A stretch of 64,000 nt of DNA from Bacteroides sp. An322 (GTDB lineage: Bacteria; Bacteroidota; Bacteroidia; Bacteroidales; Bacteroidaceae), in NCBI RefSeq assembly GCF_002161765.1, contig NZ_NFIN01000008.1:1-64000 (forward strand). The letters run 5' to 3'. Made by a program: the position numbers and the translations under genes. This document shows positions 44,264-53,268 of the stretch, piece by piece. The notes below the pieces were generated by a model that worked only from the letters and a program-made list of their open reading frames with translations, was not told the DNA's origin and did no database searches. Position 1 is the stretch's first letter. Each line of letters starts with the position of its first letter.

Positions 44264-45751
44264 ATGATTATGAAAACAAAAGTTTTAAGTGCATTATGTT
44301 TTAGCTTCTTGTTGTCTGCTTCTCTGTATGCTCAGGAGCCTCTGTCTCAAGATATGGCGAAGCAGGTCGATAAGATTGCTGCAATGATTAAAGATAATCC
44401 AGATGCTGCTGAAGATGCTTTCGATGAACTTTTGAAAGGAAAAAATAAAAAGAATGTATCTTTGTTGGTTGCTATTGGTCGAGCTTATTTGGACAATGGT
44501 AAAATTGATGCGGCAAAAGAATTTGCAGAGGATGCAAGAAAAGCTGACTCGAAAAATGGTGAAAGCTATGTGCTGCAAGGTGATATAGCTTTGTCAGTGA
44601 AGGATGTGGGTACTGCTTGTGGTTTTTATGAACAAGCTATCTTGTTTGATGAAGATTGCTTTGAAGCATATTATAAATATGCAAATGCATATATTGGTGT
44701 AAATCCGCAATTATCAGTGAACATGTTGCTGAAATTGAAGGAAAAGCATCCTGGTGAGATTCGTGTAGATCGCGAATTGGCTAATGCTTACTATCAGATG
44801 GGTAGTTATGGTAAAGCAAAGCAGGTGTTTGATGAATATATGCAAAAAGGTCAACCTGATGTACAAGACTATTCTCGTTATTCAATGTTGCTTTATTTGA
44901 ATAAAGATTATGCTCAGTCATTGGATATGGTAAACAAAGGTCTTGCATTGGAGGCTGACAATCATTTATTGAAACGCTTGAAAATGTATGACTTGTATGA
45001 AACCAAAGCTTATGTAGAAGGTATTCAGGCAGGTGATGTTTTCTTTGCAGACCCAAACAACCCGGACTTTGTTTATATGGATTATTTGTATCGTGCACGT
45101 TTGTATGCAGCAAACAATGAAATCGATAAAGCGATGGTTGAGTTTGATAAAGCGATGAAAGCAGATGAAACAACCGTTCATCCTGAAATTGCGAAAGAAG
45201 CTTCAGAAGCTCAACAAAAGGCTCAGAATTATCCGGAAGCTATTCGTTTGTATAAGCAATATTTGGATGAGATGAATGATAAGGCTGAGGTTACCGATTT
45301 GTTTATGTTCGGTCGTCTGTATTATATGGCAGCAGGTGCATTGTCTACTCCAGTGGCAGATTCTACTCAAACAGAAGCGCCAATAGTTGCAGCTGTCGAT
45401 ACTATTCAAATGAAAGCTTATTTGGTTGAAGCTGATACTATATTTGCTCAGGTAGCAGAACGGGTGCCTGATAATTATTTAGGTAATTTCTGGCGTGCGC
45501 GTACTAATGCAATGCTTGACCCTGAAACTAGTCAAGGTTTGGCGAAACCATATTATGAAAAGGCATTGGCTATTTTGGAACAAAATCCAAAGGCTTCTAA
45601 GAATGTGCTGATTGAATGTGAAAGTTATTTAGGATATTATTATTTCTTGAAAGAGGAATATGAACAATCTAAGGTATATTGGGAAAAGATTCTTGCAATC
45701 GATCCGGAAAATGCTACAGCCAAACAGGCTATGGAAGGACTTCAGCCTTAG
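44264..45751 (+). CDS. Tetratricopeptide-repeat periplasmic protein
   Basis: The 495-residue protein begins with a Sec signal (MKTKVLSALCFSFLLSASLYAQ, from the second ATG at 44270). The mature part is almost entirely helical repeats. They include ALGKAYLDNGKID-like LVAIGRAYLDNGKID, FEAYYKYANAY, ELANAYYQMGSYGKAKQVFDEY and ESYLGYYYFLKEEYEQSKVYWEKIL. This indicates about eight TPR units. TPR proteins mediate protein contacts; in this operon a role in assembling the ExbBD-TonB complex or a partner is possible but unproved. Confidence 0.85.
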   Translation: MIMKTKVLSALCFSFLLSASLYAQEPLSQDMAKQVDKIAAMIKDNPDAAEDAFDELLKGKNKKNVSLLVAIGRAYLDNGKIDAAKEFAEDARKADSKNGESYVLQGDIALSVKDVGTACGFYEQAILFDEDCFEAYYKYANAYIGVNPQLSVNMLLKLKEKHPGEIRVDRELANAYYQMGSYGKAKQVFDEYMQKGQPDVQDYSRYSMLLYLNKDYAQSLDMVNKGLALEADNHLLKRLKMYDLYETKAYVEGIQAGDVFFADPNNPDFVYMDYLYRARLYAANNEIDKAMVEFDKAMKADETTVHPEIAKEASEAQQKAQNYPEAIRLYKQYLDEMNDKAEVTDLFMFGRLYYMAAGALSTPVADSTQTEAPIVAAVDTIQMKAYLVEADTIFAQVAERVPDNYLGNFWRARTNAMLDPETSQGLAKPYYEKALAILEQNPKASKNVLIECESYLGYYYFLKEEYEQSKVYWEKILAIDPENATAKQAMEGLQP

Positions 45752-45786
45752 TATTGTATGAAGAATAATTTGTATTAAACGAATTG

Positions 45787-45850
45787 AGAGGACACTGAAG
45801 AACGGTCATTTATTGTGACTTACATTGTTCAGTGTCCTCTTATTTTTTTG
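45787..45850 (+). terminator. Terminator of the exbB-TPR operon
   Basis: Perfect 13-bp arms, AGAGGACACTGAA (45787-45799) and TTCAGTGTCCTCT (45828-45840), are followed by TATTTTTTTG. Confidence 0.9.
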
Positions 45851-45887
45851 ATGAATCTTAATCATTTCTTTATTAATATTTCTGAGA

Positions 45888-46523
45888 ATGGATTTTATTA
45901 TTGATTTTATCTTGCATATCGACCAGTATATGATTGAGATTGTGCAAAATTATCATACATGGACTTATGCAATTTTGTTTTTGGTGATATTTTGTGAAAC
46001 GGGATTGGTTGTAACGCCTTTTCTTCCTGGTGATTCCTTGTTGTTTGTAGCTGGAGCGATAACGGCTTTGCCGGATATGCCTTTAGAGGTGCATACATTG
46101 GTATTAGTTGTATTTATAGCTGCTGTTGCTGGTGACTCCTGCAATTATATGATTGGGCATTTCTTGGGTAAGAAATTATTCAGTAATCCGAATTCTAAGA
46201 TATTTAAACAGAGTTATTTGGATAAGACTCATGAATTTTTCCGAAAATATGGAGGTAAGACTATAATTATAGCCCGTTTTGTTCCAATAGTTCGCACATT
46301 TGCTCCTTTTGTAGCTGGCATGGGTAAAATGCATTATTATTACTTTATGTGTTATAATTTGATAGGTGGTGCATTGTGGGTGGCTTTATTTTGTTATGCC
46401 GGATATTTCTTTGGTGACCTTCCTTTTGTGCAGAAAAATTTGAAATTATTATTAGTTGCTATTATTGTCATTTCGTTGATGCCCGCCATTATTGAGGTAT
46501 TGCGTGCAAAATTGAAAAAGTGA
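45888..46523 (+). CDS. DedA-family membrane protein
   Basis: The 211-residue integral membrane protein has about five hydrophobic segments. [18 protein letters not shown] near residues 42-60 and [20 protein letters not shown] near 126-147 are the two DedA hallmarks. Family members are linked to lipid carrier recycling (undecaprenyl phosphate or phosphatidylethanolamine flipping), a reasonable but unproved role here. Its TGA overlaps the next ATG by one base. Confidence 0.9.
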   Translation: MDFIIDFILHIDQYMIEIVQNYHTWTYAILFLVIFCETGLVVTPFLPGDSLLFVAGAITALPDMPLEVHTLVLVVFIAAVAGDSCNYMIGHFLGKKLFSNPNSKIFKQSYLDKTHEFFRKYGGKTIIIARFVPIVRTFAPFVAGMGKMHYYYFMCYNLIGGALWVALFCYAGYFFGDLPFVQKNLKLLLVAIIVISLMPAIIEVLRAKLKK

Positions 46524-47512
46524 TGCGATATTCGTTGATTATACCTGTGTACAATCGTCCGGATGAAGTGGATGAGTTGTTGGAAAGTTTGACTCGGCAA
46601 CATTTTCAGGATTTTGAAGTATTGGTTGTAGAAGACGGTTCTTCTGTTCCGTGTGAATCTGTCGTAGATAGATATGCAACTTCGTTGGATATTCATTATT
46701 TAAAGAAAGCTAATTCCGGTCCCGGACAGACTCGTAATTTCGGTGCAGAGCGGAGCAGGGGAGAATATCTTTTGATTTTAGATTCTGATTGTGTACTTCC
46801 TCCCAATTATTTAGATGCGATTGAAGCGGAGTTACAAAAGGAACCTGCAGATGCTTTTGGCGGACCGGACCGTGCCCATGAATCCTTTACACGTGTTCAG
46901 AAAGCAATTAATTATGCCATGACTTCGTTTTTTACTACAGGGGGAATTCGAGGTGGAAAGAAGAAGATGGACAAATTTTATCCGCGGAGTTTCAATATGG
47001 GTATACGTCGGGAAGTCTATCAGGATTTGGGCGGATTTTCGAAAATGCGTTTTGGCGAGGATATTGATTTCAGTATCCGCATTTTTAAAGCGGGTTACCG
47101 ATGCCGTTTGTTCCCGGATGCATGGGTTTGGCATAAGCGCCGTACTGATTGGCGAAAGTTCTTTAAACAAGTTTATAATTCAGGGATAGCTCGGATTAAC
47201 CTTTATAAAAAATATCCGGAGTCATTGAAATTGGTACACATATTGCCAGCAGTGTTTACATTGGGCGTGTGTGCTATATTGCTTTTATCTTTGGTGTGTC
47301 CTTGGAGTTTGTTGCTTTTGTTCGTATTTGTGTTAGTGATATTAATAGATGCTTCCCTTCAAAATAAAAGTCTTTTCATTGGTGTACTTTCCGTAATTGC
47401 TGCGTTTATCCAATTGATAGGATACGGAACCGGATTTCTTTCAGCGTGGTGGAAACGCTGTGTATGTAAAGAAGGGGAGTTTGCAGCATTTGAAAAGAAC
47501 TTTTATCAGTAA
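46523..47512 (+). CDS. Family 2 glycosyltransferase
   Basis: The 329-residue protein begins with a GT-A fold: YSLIIPVYNRPDEVDELL, then LVVEDGSS near 36-43 and the DxD-like LILDSDCVLPP near 88-98. EDIDFSIRIFKAG near 177 is the acceptor-side ED motif, and a C-terminal hydrophobic region has two or three membrane segments (about 240-310). The donor and acceptor sugars are unknown. It is translationally coupled to the upstream DedA gene and overlaps radC by one base. Confidence 0.88.
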   Translation: MRYSLIIPVYNRPDEVDELLESLTRQHFQDFEVLVVEDGSSVPCESVVDRYATSLDIHYLKKANSGPGQTRNFGAERSRGEYLLILDSDCVLPPNYLDAIEAELQKEPADAFGGPDRAHESFTRVQKAINYAMTSFFTTGGIRGGKKKMDKFYPRSFNMGIRREVYQDLGGFSKMRFGEDIDFSIRIFKAGYRCRLFPDAWVWHKRRTDWRKFFKQVYNSGIARINLYKKYPESLKLVHILPAVFTLGVCAILLLSLVCPWSLLLLFVFVLVILIDASLQNKSLFIGVLSVIAAFIQLIGYGTGFLSAWWKRCVCKEGEFAAFEKNFYQ

Positions 47513-48201
47513 TGGATGTAAAATTGAATATTAATCAATGGGCGGAAGAAGACCGTCCGCGAGAGAAATTGATACAGCAAGGAGCTTTGGCGTTGAGCAA
47601 TGCAGAGCTTCTTGCTATTTTAATTGGTTCGGGAAATACCGAAGAATCGGCAGTGGAATTAATGCGTAAGGTGCTTGACCGTTATCACCATAGTCTAAAC
47701 GAACTGGGAAAAGCGAATATTGAAGATTTATGTCGTTTTAAGGGGATTGGTCCAGCAAAGGCAGTAACTATCTTAGCTGCTTCAGAGTTGGGAAAACGGC
47801 GTATGGAGGAAGCTCCGAAAGAGCGTAAGCAGATACGTTGTTCGAAAGATATTTACGAATTGTTTCTTCCGTTGATGTGTGATTTGCCGGTAGAAGAGTG
47901 TTGGATTTTGCTTCTTAATCAAGCTTCAAAAGTGATTGACCGTATCCGTATCAGCCAAGGAGGATTGGCTGCAACTCAGGTCGATGTGCGTTGCATCTTG
48001 CGCGAAGCTTTGCTGAAGCGTGCCGTATCGTTGGTCTTATGCCACAATCATCCTTCGGGAAACACAACTCCTAGCGGAGATGACGATCGCCTGACACAAG
48101 TCCTCCGTCAGGGAGCTTCTACGATGAATATCCGTTTACTTGACCATCTGATAGTAACCGATGGTGCTTATTACAGTTATTCGGATGAAGGGAAACTTTG
48201 A
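47512..48201 (+). CDS. radC: RadC-family JAB/MPN protein
   Basis: The 229-residue protein has an N-terminal helix-hairpin-helix region (about 1-85, with ALSNAELLAILIGSG and LCRFKGIGPAKAVTILA). A C-terminal JAMM metalloprotease-like domain follows. LCHNHPSGNTTPSGDD near 177-192 supplies the HxH..S..D metal motif. In spite of its name the family has no proved role in DNA repair. It starts within the stop of the glycosyltransferase (TAATG). Confidence 0.93.
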   Translation: MDVKLNINQWAEEDRPREKLIQQGALALSNAELLAILIGSGNTEESAVELMRKVLDRYHHSLNELGKANIEDLCRFKGIGPAKAVTILAASELGKRRMEEAPKERKQIRCSKDIYELFLPLMCDLPVEECWILLLNQASKVIDRIRISQGGLAATQVDVRCILREALLKRAVSLVLCHNHPSGNTTPSGDDDRLTQVLRQGASTMNIRLLDHLIVTDGAYYSYSDEGKL

Positions 48202-48282
48202 TTTTTCGCAAGTGTTGCATTCGTTTTTTTGTTATCTGGATACTTCATTTATCATTCTTGTATATATATCACTTTTTTCTAT

Positions 48283-48290
48283 TATCTTTG
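48283..48290 (+). promoter_or_regulatory. -7 box of the MIP18-family gene and lpxH
   Basis: TATCTTTG is perfect and lies 28 nt before the ATG at 48319. The open frame from 48229 would start before it, so the later ATG is chosen. Confidence 0.65.
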
Positions 48291-48318
48291 TCACCATAGT
48301 TTAAAAAATGAGAGTGAC

Positions 48319-48639
48319 ATGGATAATGACGAAAAGCTGAAGATAGAAGAGCGTATTGTTGATATGCTGAAAACCGTTTATGACCCTGAGATTCCTGTCA
48401 ATGTATATGATTTGGGATTGATTTACAAGATAGACTTGCAAGAGAACGGAGATGTGTCGATAGATATGACTTTGACTGCTCCCAATTGTCCTGCCGCCGA
48501 CTTTATAATGGAAGATATCCGCCAAAAGATAGAATCGGTGGAGGGAGTGAAATCGGCACAAATCAATTTGGTGTTCGAACCCGAATGGGATAAGGACATG
48601 ATGAGTGAGGAAGCGAAATTAGAGTTGGGATTCTTATAA
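48319..48639 (+). CDS. MIP18/DUF59-family iron-sulfur assembly protein
   Basis: The 106-residue protein contains VYDPEIPVNVYDLGLIY near residues 20-36. TLTAPNCPAADFIMEDI near 55 supplies the conserved cysteine. FEPEWDKDMMSEEAKLELG ends it. These are the marks of the MIP18 (SufT/PaaD-like) family, which helps deliver iron-sulfur clusters. Iron-sulfur enzymes in this window (NuoB, NuoI, NrdG) are possible clients. The lpxH gene follows after 9 bp. Confidence 0.9.
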   Translation: MDNDEKLKIEERIVDMLKTVYDPEIPVNVYDLGLIYKIDLQENGDVSIDMTLTAPNCPAADFIMEDIRQKIESVEGVKSAQINLVFEPEWDKDMMSEEAKLELGFL

Positions 48640-48648
48640 GTAAAAACG

Positions 48649-49425
48649 ATGGATGCGATGAAGAATGTATATTTCCTGTCGGACGCGCATTTAGGTTCGC
48701 GGGCTATTCCACATAGCCGTACTCAAGAACGGCGTTTGGTGAACTTTTTGGATAGTATCAAAGAACGTGCGGCTGCGGTATATCTGCTGGGTGATATGTT
48801 CGATTTTTGGTATGAGTTCAAATTAGTAGTGCCCAAAGGTTATACCCGTTTCTTAGGGAAACTTTCCGAGTTGACCGATAGGGGCGTGGAGGTGCATTTC
48901 TTTATCGGGAACCATGATATTTGGTGCGGTGACTATTTGGAAAAAGAGTGTGGATTGATTTTACATCGGGAACCTCTGACGTGTGAGATTTATGGAAAAG
49001 AATTCTTTCTCGCTCATGGAGACGGCTTGGGGGATGATGACCGTAGTTTCCGTTTTTTACGGACTGTTTTTCATAGCCATACTTTGCAACGTATGTTTTC
49101 TGCCTTACATCCGCGCTGGAGTGTGGATTTAGGATTGGAATGGGCAAAGCATAGTCGTCTGAAGCGGGAAGGTGGTAAAGAGCCGCCTTACATGGGTGAG
49201 GATAAAGAACCGTTGGTGTTGTTTACTAAAGATTATCTGAAAACACATCCCAATATCAACTATTTTATTTTCGGGCATCGGCATATCATGCTTGACTTGA
49301 TGTTAAGCCGCACTTCACGCATCCTCATCTTAGGCGATTGGATTTCAGATTTTTCGTATGCTGTATTCGATGGTGACAATCTTTTTATGGAGCAATTTAT
49401 TGAAGGAGAAACGGAAGTGAGATGA
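48649..49425 (+). CDS. lpxH: UDP-2,3-diacylglucosamine pyrophosphatase (LpxH-like)
   Basis: This calcineurin-type metallophosphoesterase of 258 residues shows the full set of metal motifs. These are LSDAHLGS near 10, LGDMFDFW near 46, GNHDIW near 84, AHGDGLG near 123 and FGHRHIMLD near 206. LpxH releases lipid X from UDP-2,3-diacylglucosamine in lipid A synthesis. The pattern DMFDFWYE is characteristic of LpxH. An inner ATG three codons in (48658) is a possible start. Confidence 0.88.
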   Translation: MDAMKNVYFLSDAHLGSRAIPHSRTQERRLVNFLDSIKERAAAVYLLGDMFDFWYEFKLVVPKGYTRFLGKLSELTDRGVEVHFFIGNHDIWCGDYLEKECGLILHREPLTCEIYGKEFFLAHGDGLGDDDRSFRFLRTVFHSHTLQRMFSALHPRWSVDLGLEWAKHSRLKREGGKEPPYMGEDKEPLVLFTKDYLKTHPNINYFIFGHRHIMLDLMLSRTSRILILGDWISDFSYAVFDGDNLFMEQFIEGETEVR

Positions 49426-49436
49426 TTTTGGTAAAT

Positions 49437-49502
49437 AGTTAATAATGAATAGTTAATAGTTTAAACTGACACTATAAACTGTTCATTATTAACTATTAAC
49501 TA
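49437..49502. repeat. AT-rich inverted repeat between convergent lpxH and kdgK
   Basis: The arm with AGTTAATAATGAATAG near 49438 pairs with TTCATTATTAACTATTAA near 49483. The words are shared with 18294-18372 and 25790-25823. It stands in the place of a bidirectional terminator. Confidence 0.7.
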
Positions 49503-49505
49503 AGG

Positions 49506-50546
49506 TTATCGTGCCACTTCTCCGCTTTCTTGTTTGGCAAGCAAACCTTCGACTTCAGACACTTTTACCATATTGTAATCTCCGGCTATGGTGTTCTTCA
49601 ATACGGATGCGGCAGTAGAGAAGTCTACACGTTTTTGTTCGTCTTCAAATGCATGTTGGGCGTATAGCATGGCACCGCAAAAAGCGTCTCCTACCCCAAC
49701 ACAATCAATAACTTCATCGATATCAAAGACACGGGTATGTTTCATGACTCCGTGTGAGTAGAGCACTCCAGCAAATGTGTGGTGTACAGAACTGATGACA
49801 TTTCTTAATGCGATATAGATATATTTGCAATTAGGCACTTGTTTGCTGATTTCTTTACAAAAAGTTTCGTATGCGGTAATATCGTATGCCTCTCCATTGT
49901 GGGTCGCTTTAAATCCGGGTGCCTTCAATCCCATAAGCAATGCATATTCACCCTCGCTTCCGAACATAATATCGCTTGATGTCATGAGTGGGCGTAATAC
50001 TTCTTGAGCGCTTTTCCCATAGTTCCATAGGTTTTTGCGGTAGTTGATATCATAAGAAACGGTTAACCCCATTTCTTTTGCAATGTCAATTGCTTCTTTA
50101 CAAACATCGGCAAGTCCTGGGGTTAATGCGGCATCAATGCCAGACCAATGGAAAATATCAGCGTCTTTAAAGGCATCCCGCCAATTAATCATACCCGGTT
50201 TAAGTTCAGAGAAAGCAGAATTTTCACGGTCATAAATTACTTTCGAGTTGCGCATGGCAGCTGCTTTTTCCATGTAATAAGTGCCTAATCGTTTTCCCCC
50301 GGTTAGTACATGTTCGGTTTTGATGTTATGTGAACGCAATTCTACTAAACAAGTGTCTCCTAAAGCATTGTCCGGTAAACGGGTGATGAATTCCACTTCT
50401 CCACCGAAATTAGCAATTGAAATAGCTACATTGGCTTCGCTTCCGCCATAGTTGACCAAAAAGTCCCGGCTTTGCTGTATGCGTAAGTTGTCGGGCGTGG
50501 TGAGTCGTAGCATAATCTCACCGAATGTTACAATTTTCTTTTTCAT
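49506..50546 (-). CDS. kdgK: 2-Keto-3-deoxygluconate kinase (PfkB family)
   Basis: This 346-residue ribokinase-family enzyme is likely to phosphorylate 2-keto-3-deoxygluconate, a product of uronic acid breakdown. It begins MKKKIVTFGEIMLRLTTPD and has VNYGGSEANVAISIANFGG near residues 31-49 (sugar binding). The active-site block DCVGVGDAFCGAM lies near 280-292. The FGEIMLRLTPP-like start favours KdgK over fructokinase, but a related sugar cannot be excluded. eda is not adjacent. Its promoter lies in the loop of the ackA terminator. Confidence 0.8.
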   Translation of the reverse strand: MKKKIVTFGEIMLRLTTPDNLRIQQSRDFLVNYGGSEANVAISIANFGGEVEFITRLPDNALGDTCLVELRSHNIKTEHVLTGGKRLGTYYMEKAAAMRNSKVIYDRENSAFSELKPGMINWRDAFKDADIFHWSGIDAALTPGLADVCKEAIDIAKEMGLTVSYDINYRKNLWNYGKSAQEVLRPLMTSSDIMFGSEGEYALLMGLKAPGFKATHNGEAYDITAYETFCKEISKQVPNCKYIYIALRNVISSVHHTFAGVLYSHGVMKHTRVFDIDEVIDCVGVGDAFCGAMLYAQHAFEDEQKRVDFSTAASVLKNTIAGDYNMVKVSEVEGLLAKQESGEVAR

Positions 50547-50588
50547 ACGCTATGTAAATTTTTGATTTTCAGGTCAGAAGATAAAAAG

Positions 50589-50661
50589 GGACATCCTCGT
50601 AAGTTTCCCTCATTATCTTTATGCTTACAAAGATAGTGAAAAAAGACTTACGAGGATGTCC
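50589..50661 (-). terminator. Terminator of ackA containing the kdgK promoter
   Basis: Perfect 16-bp arms, GGACATCCTCGTAAGT (50589-50604) and ACTTACGAGGATGTCC (50646-50661), are separated by 41 nt. Read on the minus strand the second arm is followed by CTTTTTATC, as expected for termination after ackA. The loop holds TATCTTTG on the minus strand (50635-50628). Confidence 0.75.
50628..50635 (-). promoter_or_regulatory. -7 box of kdgK
   Basis: Minus-strand TATCTTTG is perfect, with a 5' leader of about 75 nt. The -33 position falls in the terminator arm and is not TTTG. Confidence 0.5.
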
Positions 50662-50686
50662 TTCCTTTAATCTGTTTAATGATTCT

Positions 50687-51892
50687 TTACTTATTGCGTT
50701 CGTTCAAGATGTTCATCGTGTCGGTTGCAATCATCATTTCTTCGTCTGTCGGGATTACTACAACCTTTACTTTTGAGTCATCGGTAGAAATGATTGCTTC
50801 TTGTCCACGGACTTTATTTCTTTCTTCATCAATTTTGACACCCAGATATTCTAAGTTTTTGCAAACAGCTGCACGTGCACTTGATTGGTTTTCGCCTACG
50901 CCTCCTGTAAATAAGATGATATCTACACCGTTCATGGCTGCTGTATAAGCTCCAATATATTTGGTGATGCGGTAGAAATACATTCTCTCAGTCAAAATAG
51001 CACGTTCTTCTCCGTTGTGTACGGCGGCTTCCAGTTCACGCATATCGCTTGATTTTTCAAACATGCCTAATACACCGCTCTTTTTATTCAGTAGGTTTGA
51101 CATTTCATCAGGTGTCAGTCCTTCCTTTTTCATTATATAAGTGATTGCACCTCCGTCAATATCGCCGCTACGAGTACCCATCATCAAACCTTCCAACGGA
51201 GTCAGTCCCATACTGGTGTCGATACATTTTCCGTCTTTTACGGCTGCGATAGAGCCTCCGTTTCCAATGTGGCAAGTAATGATTCGTGTACCTTCTTGTG
51301 GAATGCCCAAGAAATCACAAACACGCTTAGATACATAACGGTGAGAAGTTCCATGGAAGCCATACCGGCGGATGCCGTATTTTTCAAAATAGCGGTATGG
51401 AATAGCGTACAAATAGGCATAGTCGGGCATTGTTTGGTGGAATGCAGTGTCAAATACAGCGACTTGCGGTACTTCTGGCAATAATTTCTGAACGGCATAG
51501 ATACCTTTCAAGTTGGCTGGATTGTGAAGCGGGCCTAAGTCACAACATTCTTCTACGGCTGCAATTACAGCGTTGTCAATTAGTACAGAACCGCTGAATT
51601 TAGTACCTCCGTGTAATACACGATGACCTACGGCTTTGATTTCGTGTAGGTCTTTAACTGCTCCATATTCCGGATTGGTCAGCGTATCGAAGATAAATTG
51701 TACGCCAGTTGTATGTTCGGGCACGTCTTTTTCAATGATTTTCTTTTCTCCGCTTGGCAAGGTCAGTTTCAAGAATGAGCCGGGCAAGCCGATTTTTTCA
51801 ATGCCTCCTTGTGCGAGGACTTCTTTGGTGGTCATCTCAAACAATTTGTATTTGATGGATGAACTTCCGCAATTAAGTACTAATACTTTCAT
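50687..51892 (-). CDS. ackA: Acetate kinase
   Basis: The enzyme converts acetyl phosphate and ADP to acetate and ATP. The 401 residues carry VLNCGSSSIKYKLFE at the N-terminus, FDTAFHQTMP near 147, HIGNGGSIAAVKDG near 206 and FTGGVGENQSSAR near 323, all typical. Together with pta upstream it makes the main substrate-level ATP step from acetyl-CoA. The gene lies on the same strand as pta with an inverted repeat between them. Confidence 0.97.
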   Translation of the reverse strand: MKVLVLNCGSSSIKYKLFEMTTKEVLAQGGIEKIGLPGSFLKLTLPSGEKKIIEKDVPEHTTGVQFIFDTLTNPEYGAVKDLHEIKAVGHRVLHGGTKFSGSVLIDNAVIAAVEECCDLGPLHNPANLKGIYAVQKLLPEVPQVAVFDTAFHQTMPDYAYLYAIPYRYFEKYGIRRYGFHGTSHRYVSKRVCDFLGIPQEGTRIITCHIGNGGSIAAVKDGKCIDTSMGLTPLEGLMMGTRSGDIDGGAITYIMKKEGLTPDEMSNLLNKKSGVLGMFEKSSDMRELEAAVHNGEERAILTERMYFYRITKYIGAYTAAMNGVDIILFTGGVGENQSSARAAVCKNLEYLGVKIDEERNKVRGQEAIISTDDSKVKVVVIPTDEEMMIATDTMNILNERNK

Positions 51893-51927
51893 ATATATTT
51901 GTTTTATTGATTTTTATGGTTATGAAA

Positions 51928-52008
51928 TAAAACGCAGATTTTCGCAGATTAACGCGGATTTTTAATTTCCTTTTAATCTGCGAAAATCTGTGTTAATCTG
52001 CGTTTTTA
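51928..52008. repeat. Inverted repeat with triple CGCAGATT words
   Basis: The left arm (from 51928) carries AACGCAGATTTTCGCAGATT and the right arm (to 52008) carries AATCTGCGAAAATCTGTG and further AATCTGCG copies. Each arm has three copies of the octamer CGCAGATT or a near copy. It occupies most of the 122-bp gap between pta and ackA. It may change the ratio of the two products. It is like 6348 and 8578 in structure. Confidence 0.75.
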
Positions 52009-52014
52009 ATAGAA

Positions 52015-53028
52015 TTATTTTTCCGCTTTAGCAGCAATAGCCTGATTAGCGGTGATAGCAATCATTTTGTAAACGTCTTCGATACAGCATCCGCGAGACA
52101 AATCGTTTACTGGGCGTGCGATACCTTGAAGAATAGGACCTACAGCGGTAGCGTGTCCCAAACGTTCTACTAATTTATAGGAAATATTACCTACTTCCAA
52201 GCATGGAACAACCAATACATTGGCATAACCTGCGATTTCCGAACCCGGAGCCTTGCTCTGTCCGATTCTCGGAACCAATGCGGCATCGGCTTGCATTTCT
52301 CCGTCAATCTTCAACGTCGGATCCATTGCTTTTGCTTTGCCCAACGCTTCTACCACTTTGTCTACCACTTCATGCTTGGCAGAGCCTTTGGTAGAGAAAC
52401 TTAACATAGCTACACGCGGGTCAATTCCTGCAACGGCTTTTGCTGTGCGGGCAGTACATACGGCAATCTGAGCCAATTGGTCGGCATCCGGAACCGGAGT
52501 AACGGCTACGTCACCCATTACGATAACGCCGTTTTCTCCACATTCGGGAGCATGAGTCAAAAGCAGCATGGCACCTGATACGCAAGTGATGCCCGGAGCG
52601 GTCTTGATAATTTGCAATGCCGGACGTAATACATTACCTGTTGTATTGCGTGCACCTGCCAATTGTCCGTCTGCATCGCCTGATTTAATCATCAAGCATC
52701 CATAATATAACGGGTCTACCACCAATTTGCGGGCTTCTTCGATAGTCATGCCTTTTTTCTTGCGCAGTTCGCACAATAATTGTGCATATTCTTCTTTTTT
52801 CGGACTTGTTTCAGGGTTGATGATGGTTGCTTTGTGGATGTTTCCCAGTCCCCATTCTTTTGCAAGTTCCATGATTTCATCAGGATTTCCTAACAGAATC
52901 AGGTCAGCAACACCATCTGTCAATATTTGATTGGCAGCTTTCAAAGTACGTTCTTCAGTTCCTTCCGGAAGCACGATGCGCTGTTTGTTTGCTTTAGCGC
53001 GTTCAACGATTTGACTAATTAAATCCAT
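52015..53028 (-). CDS. pta: Phosphate acetyltransferase
   Basis: The enzyme makes acetyl phosphate from acetyl-CoA. The 337-residue length is that of the single-domain form without the N-terminal regulatory part of E. coli Pta (714 residues). KQRIVLPEGTEERTLKAA opens it. PLYYGCLMIKSGDADGQLAGA near 106 and SFSTKGSAKHEVVDKV near 208 follow. GSEIAGYANVLVVPCLEVGNISYKL near 266 is the C-terminal family block. Confidence 0.95.
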   Translation of the reverse strand: MDLISQIVERAKANKQRIVLPEGTEERTLKAANQILTDGVADLILLGNPDEIMELAKEWGLGNIHKATIINPETSPKKEEYAQLLCELRKKKGMTIEEARKLVVDPLYYGCLMIKSGDADGQLAGARNTTGNVLRPALQIIKTAPGITCVSGAMLLLTHAPECGENGVIVMGDVAVTPVPDADQLAQIAVCTARTAKAVAGIDPRVAMLSFSTKGSAKHEVVDKVVEALGKAKAMDPTLKIDGEMQADAALVPRIGQSKAPGSEIAGYANVLVVPCLEVGNISYKLVERLGHATAVGPILQGIARPVNDLSRGCCIEDVYKMIAITANQAIAAKAEK

Positions 53029-53094
53029 GGCTTATTTTATTAAAATTATGATTTATCTTCATTGTGTGCGATAATAATTATTGTTACCGCACTG

Positions 53095-53102
53095 CAAAAA
53101 TA
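53095..53102 (-). promoter_or_regulatory. -7 box of pta-ackA
   Basis: Minus-strand TATTTTTG lies 66 nt upstream of the pta ATG. A CAAG/CAAA pair further upstream on the plus strand offers no ideally spaced -33. Confidence 0.45.
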
Positions 53103-53201
53103 CGCTTTTTTGTAATATCAAGTTTGCAAAGAGGCGTTTTTTTTCGTGTGTAGCAAGGAATTTTAATATGTTCGATAACAGAAATAAGAAAAAAGCCTGT
53201 T

Positions 53202-53235
53202 TTGTGATGAGATAACGTCAAAATGTGTACCTTTG
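53202..53235 (+). promoter_or_regulatory. Promoter of lrgA-lrgB
   Basis: TTTG (53202-53205) and TACCTTTG (53228-53235) are separated by 22 nt, 33 nt before the lrgA ATG. It is divergent from pta. Confidence 0.65.
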
Positions 53236-53268
53236 CAACTGTTTTCAATAAGTAAATGTTTTTAGGAT

